A program made the translations under genes and the position numbers. The notes under the pieces were generated by a model. It was not told the origin of the DNA. It saw only the letters and a program-made list of their open reading frames with translations, and did no database searches. A stretch of DNA of 36,295 nt, taken from an uncultured Lachnospiraceae bacterium. GTDB taxonomy: Bacteria; Bacillota; Clostridia; Lachnospirales; Lachnospiraceae. Positions 32,420 to 36,295 of this stretch are shown here, in pieces (within the stretch, counting starts at the first letter, position 1; every line of letters starts with the position of its first letter). The stretch covers positions 1 through 36,295 of the forward strand of contig CAMVHB010000021.1 in NCBI GenBank assembly GCA_947167155.1, read 5' to 3'.

Positions 32420-32812
32420 TCATTTTCCGTCGCTGTGCCAGCCTTCGTGCCCGTCGCCCGAGTCCTTGAAGGTTCCTTTGAGCTTTGAGTCTCCTGAATA
32501 GATCGGGGTCACGTTCTTTTGATCCTTGTAGGATAGATAACCTTCCCTTATCCAGTTCTTTACCCGCTCAACAGGGATATCAAAAACATCCGCGACCATC
32601 CACTCATTCACATTGTCATGAGCGCGGACGTATTCCTTTACCTTTTTGTAAAGCTCATAGTCTGCGCATTTTTCACAGAAGCCCTGGGAAGTAAGGCGTG
32701 AAAAGGTCTGACCGCAGCCCTTGCAGACATAGGAGGTTCTGTCGGAATTTTTTTGCGGCGCGTCGTTCAGGCTCAGTATGGAGGGATGCTTTGTGTTTCT
32801 TTTTTCGTCCAT
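32420..32812 (-). CDS. Small zinc-ribbon protein (YvyF-like)
   Basis: A 130-aa protein. A zinc ribbon with C30-x2-C33 and C46-x2-C49 is followed by VKEYVRAHDNVNEWMVADVFDIPVERVKNWIREGYLSY, which looks like a small helix-turn-helix. This arrangement recalls the YvyF/TIGR03826 flagellar-operon proteins. The N- and C-termini are polar and disordered. It begins 10 nt after the SDR stop with AAAGGAGAACC as ribosome site overlapping that gene's end, so the two are coupled. No flagellar genes are nearby, so a motility role is only a suggestion. Confidence 0.65.
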   Translation of the reverse strand: MDEKRNTKHPSILSLNDAPQKNSDRTSYVCKGCGQTFSRLTSQGFCEKCADYELYKKVKEYVRAHDNVNEWMVADVFDIPVERVKNWIREGYLSYKDQKNVTPIYSGDSKLKGTFKDSGDGHEGWHSDGK

Positions 32813-32822
32813 GGTTCTCCTT

Positions 32823-33569
32823 TCATATGAAACCGCCGTCGATGCCTATGACCTGCCCTGTAAGATAATAAGGCGCACTTGAAAGATAGCTTACAAGATC
32901 CGCGACTTCTTCAGCTGTTGCGAAGCGCCCGAGGGGTATCTCTTCGGCAAGATCCTTCTTTTCTTCATCAGAAAGATTGTCATTCATAACCGTGTCAACG
33001 ACACCGGGAGCTATGGCATTTACTGCGATATTACTTCTTGCCAGTTCCTTTGCAAGTGCCTTTGTCAAAGCTTCCACACCGCCTTTTGAGGCTGAATACG
33101 CAGCCTCGCAGGAAGCGCCGACTCTCCCCCACATGGAGGAGATATTTATTATCCTTCCGCCGTTGTTTTTCAGCATGGACGATATGAAGGCTCTTGATGT
33201 AAGAAATATGCTTGAAAGATTTACATCAATTATACGTTTCCACTCAGCGAAGGTCATATCCTGAAGAAGCCCTGAGTAAGAAACAGCGGCATTATTCACA
33301 AGGACATCAACTTTGCCTTCTTTTTCAAGCAGATCGGTTGAAAGGCAATCTACGAAGGCTTCGTCCGACACATCGCCAAGATACTTAAGTACCTTCGTTT
33401 TCGGACAGTTCCTTTCTATTTCGGATTTTACGCTCAGCAGACCCTCATTATCTTTGTGAGCAAGGATTGCTATCACGGAAAAGCCTTTTCGCGCGAGCGC
33501 TATCGCAGATGCGGCTCCGATCCCTCTTGATGAACCTGTGATCAGAGCTGTTTTTTTATTATTATCCAT
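32823..33569 (-). CDS. SDR-family oxidoreductase (FabG-like)
   Basis: A 248-aa short-chain dehydrogenase/reductase. The NAD(P)-binding motif TGSSRGIG lies at about residues 11-18, then VLVNNAAVSYSG, the catalytic Ser in IINISSMWGRVG, YSASK (Tyr and Lys) and IGIDGGFI at the end. It resembles 3-oxoacyl-ACP reductase FabG, but no fatty-acid-synthesis genes adjoin it, so the substrate is uncertain. It is the first gene of a minus-strand pair with the zinc-ribbon protein. Its start lies 94 bp from the hpf start on the opposite strand, with overlapping AT-rich -10 elements. The ribosome site is weak. Confidence 0.88.
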   Translation of the reverse strand: MDNNKKTALITGSSRGIGAASAIALARKGFSVIAILAHKDNEGLLSVKSEIERNCPKTKVLKYLGDVSDEAFVDCLSTDLLEKEGKVDVLVNNAAVSYSGLLQDMTFAEWKRIIDVNLSSIFLTSRAFISSMLKNNGGRIINISSMWGRVGASCEAAYSASKGGVEALTKALAKELARSNIAVNAIAPGVVDTVMNDNLSDEEKKDLAEEIPLGRFATAEEVADLVSYLSSAPYYLTGQVIGIDGGFI

Positions 33570-33596
33570 TTAATGTGCCCAACTTTTTGGTGATTA

Positions 33597-33605
33597 TGAT
33601 ATAAT
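33597..33605 (+). promoter_or_regulatory. Extended -10 promoter of hpf
   Basis: ATGATATAAT contains TGA-TATAAT, an extended -10 (TATAAT at 33600-33605), about 58 nt before the hpf start. No good -35 is visible. On the other strand the same bases read TATTATATCATAAT, which could serve as the -10 of the SDR gene, so the two divergent promoters may compete. Confidence 0.6.
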
Positions 33606-33662
33606 AAAGACGGTTTTTGATGCAAACCATTATACAACTTTTCAGTGGAAGGAGAAACCAAT

Positions 33663-34232
33663 ATGAAAATAAATATCACAGGCAAGGGCATAGAGCTCAC
33701 ACAGGGCCTCAAGGATGCTGTCACATCAAAGCTTTCAAAGCTGGACAAGATGTTTACGAAGGACGCGATCTGCAATGTCACACTTTCCGTTGAAAAAGAG
33801 CGTCAGAAGATAGAAGTGACGATCCCGGTAAAGGGCCATGTGATAAGGGCGGAGGAAGTCACGGACAATATGTACGACAGCATCAATGCCGTGGTCGACG
33901 TGATAGAACGTCAGCTTCGCCGTTACAGAAAGAGGATAATAGACAAAGAAAAGAGCGGTGCGAAGGACTCGGATGACATGGCCTTCTTCAGCGAGGACTT
34001 CATCGAGAAGGATGTGCTTTACGGAGACAGCGACGACGATGAGCACGAGGTGAAGATCTCCCGCACGAAGCACTTTGGTCTGAAGCCCATGTATCCTGAG
34101 GATGCGTGCGTTGAGATGGAGCTTCTCGGGCACAACTTCTTCGTATTCAGAAATGCCGAGACAGACGAGGTGAACGTCGTTTACAAGAGGAAGTACAAGA
34201 ACACCTACGGACTTATAGAGCCTGAGTTCTGA
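33663..34232 (+). CDS. hpf: Ribosome hibernation-promoting factor, long form
   Basis: A 189-aa long HPF (YfiA/RaiA family). The N-terminal domain (MKINITGKGIELTQGLKDAVTSKLSKLDKMF ... RLRRYRKRIIDKEKS) binds the decoding site of idle 30S subunits. The C-terminal domain (KISRTKHFGLKPMYPEDACVEMELLGHNFFVFRNAETDEVNVVYKRKYKNTYGLIEPEF) dimerises and gives 100S ribosome pairs. The ATG at 33663 follows AAGGAG (33651 region); the in-frame ATG at 33645 lies on top of that site and is rejected. A bidirectional terminator follows. Regulation by stress or nutrient limitation is usual for the family. Confidence 0.95.
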   Translation: MKINITGKGIELTQGLKDAVTSKLSKLDKMFTKDAICNVTLSVEKERQKIEVTIPVKGHVIRAEEVTDNMYDSINAVVDVIERQLRRYRKRIIDKEKSGAKDSDDMAFFSEDFIEKDVLYGDSDDDEHEVKISRTKHFGLKPMYPEDACVEMELLGHNFFVFRNAETDEVNVVYKRKYKNTYGLIEPEF

Positions 34233-34248
34233 TCCAAAAGATTTAATG

Positions 34249-34287
34249 AAAAAAAAAGGGTCTCCGCATTTACGGAGACCTTTTTTT
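34249..34287. terminator. Bidirectional terminator between hpf and rubredoxin
   Basis: GGTCTCCG (34259-34266) pairs with CGGAGACC (34273-34280), flanked by nine As on the left and seven Ts on the right. It can end both hpf on the plus strand and the rubredoxin operon on the minus strand. Confidence 0.95.
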
Positions 34288-34300
34288 GATGTAACTATTC

Positions 34301-34462
34301 TCAGTCTACCGGCTTGAAGTCAGCCTTTGTTGCGCCGCAGAGAGGGCATACCCAATCCTCGGGGATATCCTCAAAAGCTGTTCCTGCAGCGATCCCGCCG
34401 TCGGGATCCCCTACCTCAGGATCATAGACATAGCCGCAGAGCGTACATTCGTACTTTTTCAT
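34301..34462 (-). CDS. Rubredoxin
   Basis: A 53-aa rubredoxin of typical length, a small cytoplasmic electron carrier with one iron bound by four cysteines: [14 protein letters not shown] and [13 protein letters not shown], plus the conserved aromatic core. In anaerobes it feeds electrons to oxygen- and peroxide-detoxifying enzymes. The ATG at 34462 follows AGGAGG on the minus strand; in-frame upstream codons to 34540 overlap the small membrane peptide in another frame and are rejected as an extension. The 45-aa membrane peptide gene ends 19 nt upstream, so they form a short operon. Confidence 0.95.
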   Translation of the reverse strand: MKKYECTLCGYVYDPEVGDPDGGIAAGTAFEDIPEDWVCPLCGATKADFKPVD

Positions 34463-34481
34463 TTCAACCCTCCTTTTCAGA

Positions 34482-34619
34482 TCACCTGTATTCGGTACTG
34501 TCACGAAGCCCCTTGATGACTCCCGCAATGACGGCTGCAAGAAAACCCGCGATGGCGATCGCCTTTTGTATCTTTGCCATATTGGAACTCATCTTTGAAA
34601 GCTGTTCTTTTCGCTTCAT
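34482..34619 (-). CDS. 45-aa single-helix membrane peptide
   Basis: A short gene of 45 codons plus stop. AAAAGGAGG ends 5 nt before the ATG (34617-34619). The product starts [20 protein letters not shown] and has one hydrophobic helix [18 protein letters not shown] (about 21-38), with a short charged tail RDSTEYR. The Lys-rich amphipathic N-terminus should stay in the cytoplasm. It ends 19 nt before the rubredoxin start, on the same strand with no terminator between. I do not recognise a family. The strong ribosome site and sensible membrane topology make it a credible small protein, perhaps a holin-like or regulatory peptide, or a membrane anchor; none of these is shown. Confidence 0.72.
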   Translation of the reverse strand: MKRKEQLSKMSSNMAKIQKAIAIAGFLAAVIAGVIKGLRDSTEYR

Positions 34620-34698
34620 GGGAGCCTCCTTTTCTATAATGCAGATGATAGCATTTTTCATGCCCTTTCGGCAACAGATGTTTTTTTGAAACAGGGGT

Positions 34699-34725
34699 TA
34701 AGATAATCGAAAAGCTCTCCGATTA
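34699..34725 (+). promoter_or_regulatory. Possible sigma-28-type promoter or dyad
   Basis: TAAG (34699-34702), 15 nt, then TCCGATTA (34718-34725) resembles the flagellar sigma-28/SigD consensus TAAA-N15-GCCGATAA (9 of 12). The same bases form a dyad, GATAATCG (34702-34709) with CGATTATC (34720-34727), so a protein-binding site or hairpin is an alternative. It lies about 115 nt before the EF-hand gene. Confidence 0.35.
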
Positions 34726-34757
34726 TCTTTGTATAACAACCAAATAATGAGCTATGG

Positions 34758-34817
34758 AAAGGCGCTTTACTTCAATGGATTGTTTCTGCCATTGGAGGCA
34801 GGCGCCTTTTTTGCGCC
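34758..34817 (+). promoter_or_regulatory. Structured leader with alternative hairpins
   Basis: AAAGGCGC (34758-34765) pairs with GCGCCTTT (34802-34809), followed by a T run (TTTTTT). Inside, CAATGG (34773-34778) can pair with CCATTG (34789-34794), or CTGCC (34786-34790) with GGCAG (34797-34801); these two choices share bases 34789-34790. GGCGC (34801-34805) can also pair with GCGCC (34813-34817). This looks like an attenuator or terminator just before the EF-hand gene's ribosome site. Confidence 0.55.
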
Positions 34818-34839
34818 AAAAAGAAAGTGAGGAAAAGCT

Positions 34840-36177
34840 ATGAGGATTGCGGAAAGCAGTATCGAAATGTTCTCAGGGAGGAGCTTTTCAAGATCAGGGA
34901 TGAGTGCAGCGGGAGCGGCATATGGAGGAGGTTTTGCCGACAAGGTCTCAAAGATCAAAAAGAGGGACAGCTATGAGCCCGGACTTTCAGACAGTGCCAT
35001 GTCGCCTTACAACATGGATGACCTGAGTTCCATGAGGGGAGTTGGAAAGACAGGGGCTGCAAATGGCTTGAACGGGGCAAGGTCGCCGATGGGATTTCAG
35101 AATGATATCCTGTCACAATTGTTTTCAAGGTTCTCATCCTTCGGAGCCTTTGGCGGCGGCGGTTATTCGCAGAATTTCGTAACCTATCAGGAGAGCGAGG
35201 AGATGGCATTTTCGGCATCGGGCCGCGCCGTGACCGAGGACGGGAGAACGATAGATTTTGACATCAGCCTTTATATGAGCAGGAGCTATACGGAATATAT
35301 GAATGTCTCCTTCCCTGCCGTGAACAACTCGCTTTTCGATCCGCTGGTCGTGAATGTGGGGGAGGAGGTCCTTGATATAAAAGACCAGACCTTCAGGTTT
35401 GATATCGACTGCGACGGGGAGGCGGACGAGATCTCGATGTTCGGAAAGGGCACGGGCTTCCTCGCCCTTGACAAGAATGATAATGGAAAGATCGATGACG
35501 GCAACGAGCTTTTCGGAACGAAGTCCGGGGACGGCTTTGCCGACCTCCGTGAATATGATTCCGACGGGAACGGCTGGATAGATGAGAATGATGAGATCTT
35601 TGAAAAACTGAGGGTCTGGTGCAAGGATGATGAGGGTAATGATATCCTGATGAACCTCAAGGAAGCGGACATTGGCGCGATCTATCTCGGCGAGCAGCAG
35701 AGCGAGTTTACAATGGGCGGGGCCGACGGCATCAGGGACGGCGTGGTCCGCTCGACCGGAATCTTCCTTCGGGAGAGCGGTACCGCAGGGACCATCCAGC
35801 ATGTCGATCTTGCCATGAAGGAGAACGGGCAGGAAGCCGCAGTAAATGGGGCGAGGGTCCTTGCCTTTGATACAACAGGTGAAAATAATGTGGATAGGTC
35901 AAGCTTTTCAAAGCGCATGCAGGACAGGCGCCTCAAAAACGAGCGCGCAATGAAGAAAAAGGATGATGAAAAAAATGACATAGCTTCCCGCATCAAAAAG
36001 CTGATCGAGCACAGGCAGGAGCTTGAAAAGCTACGGGAAAAGCATCTTCAGGAGACGAAGGAAAAGAGGGACGAGCTGATGGATCAGAGGATCGAGGCTT
36101 TGCTTTCCAACCAGGAGGAGGGGGAGGACCTTCCACTCGACGAGGAGGTGCCGCAAAAGGCAGCGAATGAGGCGTGA
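34840..36177 (+). CDS. EF-hand-type calcium-binding protein with coiled coil
   Basis: A 445-aa protein with no signal peptide. Residues 1-115 are Gly/Ser-rich and probably disordered (for example GMSAAGAAYGGGF, FSSFGAFGGGGYS). From about 120 a beta domain follows (FSASGRAVTEDGRTIDFDISLYMSRSY). Three Ca2+-binding loops lie at about 188-198 (DIDCDGEADE), 211-223 (DKNDNGKIDDGNE) and 240-252 (DSDGNGWIDENDE). The C-terminus (about 360-430) is a highly charged coiled coil (NERAMKKKDDEKND ... RQELEKLREKHLQETKEKRDEL). GTGAGGA precedes the ATG. The centre resembles calcium-binding domains seen in RTX-like and thrombospondin-type-3 proteins of clostridia. Export by a non-classical route is possible. 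Function unknown to me. It lies behind a structured leader. Confidence 0.75.
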   Translation: MRIAESSIEMFSGRSFSRSGMSAAGAAYGGGFADKVSKIKKRDSYEPGLSDSAMSPYNMDDLSSMRGVGKTGAANGLNGARSPMGFQNDILSQLFSRFSSFGAFGGGGYSQNFVTYQESEEMAFSASGRAVTEDGRTIDFDISLYMSRSYTEYMNVSFPAVNNSLFDPLVVNVGEEVLDIKDQTFRFDIDCDGEADEISMFGKGTGFLALDKNDNGKIDDGNELFGTKSGDGFADLREYDSDGNGWIDENDEIFEKLRVWCKDDEGNDILMNLKEADIGAIYLGEQQSEFTMGGADGIRDGVVRSTGIFLRESGTAGTIQHVDLAMKENGQEAAVNGARVLAFDTTGENNVDRSSFSKRMQDRRLKNERAMKKKDDEKNDIASRIKKLIEHRQELEKLREKHLQETKEKRDELMDQRIEALLSNQEEGEDLPLDEEVPQKAANEA

Positions 36178-36217
36178 AAAAAATCAAGGTCACAGATCTT
36201 CTCTGTGGCCTTGATCT
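36176..36217. terminator. Terminator at the right end, strongest for minus strand
   Basis: ATCAAGGTCACAGA (36183-36196) pairs with TCTGTGGCCTTGAT (36202-36215) over 14 bp including one wobble. On the plus side it is followed by only CTTTA, but on the minus strand it is followed by seven Ts, so it should also stop a minus-strand transcript coming from beyond the window. The last 80 bp hold nothing I can call. Confidence 0.8.
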
Positions 36218-36295
36218 TTATGCAGTACCTTAACCGGTTCCCCGGCATTTGATCAGTCAGTTTACTGTCTTTTATCAGCTGAAGTCAGAGGGATT

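Noticed and set aside
34699..34840. A cyclic-di-GMP or other known riboswitch in the EF-hand gene leader
   Set aside because: The conserved internal motifs of the GEMM classes are not present. Only paired stems are seen.

Overview
The window looks like chromosomal DNA from a low-to-moderate GC Firmicute, most likely a Lachnospiraceae-type gut or rumen clostridium. This is inferred from gene content, not from a database search. Supporting points are the XpaC/TelA pair, DUF5648 and DUF6273 secreted proteins, intracellular GH26 and GH13 enzymes, long-form HPF, a tRNA without encoded CCA, and AGGAGG-type ribosome binding sites. The backbone hup-rqcP ... divIC ... tilS-hpt-ftsH follows the Bacillus/Clostridium order (yabO-yabP-yabQ-divIC-spoIIE-tilS-hprT-ftsH). 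The sporulation members yabP, yabQ and spoIIE are absent from it, and lineage-specific genes sit in the gaps, which suggests a non-sporulating lineage.

Layout. (1) 1-2035: an octamer tandem repeat, then a secreted DUF5648/DUF6273 protein. (2) 2036-5600: a decayed accessory patch. It holds a minus-strand gene remnant, the C-terminal end of an Rpn/PD-(D/E)XK transposase-nuclease, a relic copy of a tRNA promoter, an intact minus-strand ATPase + RloB pair (AbiL/RloAB-like, probable phage defence), and a Fic C-terminus abutting an aldo/keto reductase C-terminus. (3) 5700-8133: a MATE exporter with a LacI-type regulator. (4) 8217-11749: tRNA-Val(CAC), CCA-adding enzyme, a PEGA lipoprotein, HU and RqcP. 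(5) 11750-21000: an AraC regulator, a 1652-aa surface protein with about 18 GIGGG repeats and a C-terminal DUF5648 triplet like that of the first gene, and a minus-strand operon of an acyltransferase and a membrane-sensor PP2C phosphatase. (6) 21183-32413: divIC, a REPIN-like palindrome, a GH26 enzyme, then a tightly overlapping run xpaC-telA-tilS-hpt-ftsH-GH13-lipase-like. (7) 32420-36295: a minus-strand SDR/zinc-ribbon pair, hpf, a rubredoxin operon led by a 45-aa membrane peptide, and an EF-hand/coiled-coil protein behind a structured leader.

How genes may work together. The ATPase and RloB genes overlap by 4 nt and share one promoter, so they probably act as a two-component defence module. 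Seven genes from xpaC to the lipase-like gene overlap by 1-11 nt, except hpt-ftsH with an 11-nt gap. They may be co-transcribed from a promoter placed so close to xpaC that its mRNA could be nearly leaderless. Related short palindromes with a GGGGACGG core occur at four intergenic sites, consistent with a dispersed REP-like family.

The most interesting points are the shared DUF5648 cassette, the giant glycine-repeat protein, the REPIN, the defence pair among gene scars, the possible leaderless xpaC start, the unannotated 45-aa peptide, and the mutually exclusive hairpins before the EF-hand gene.
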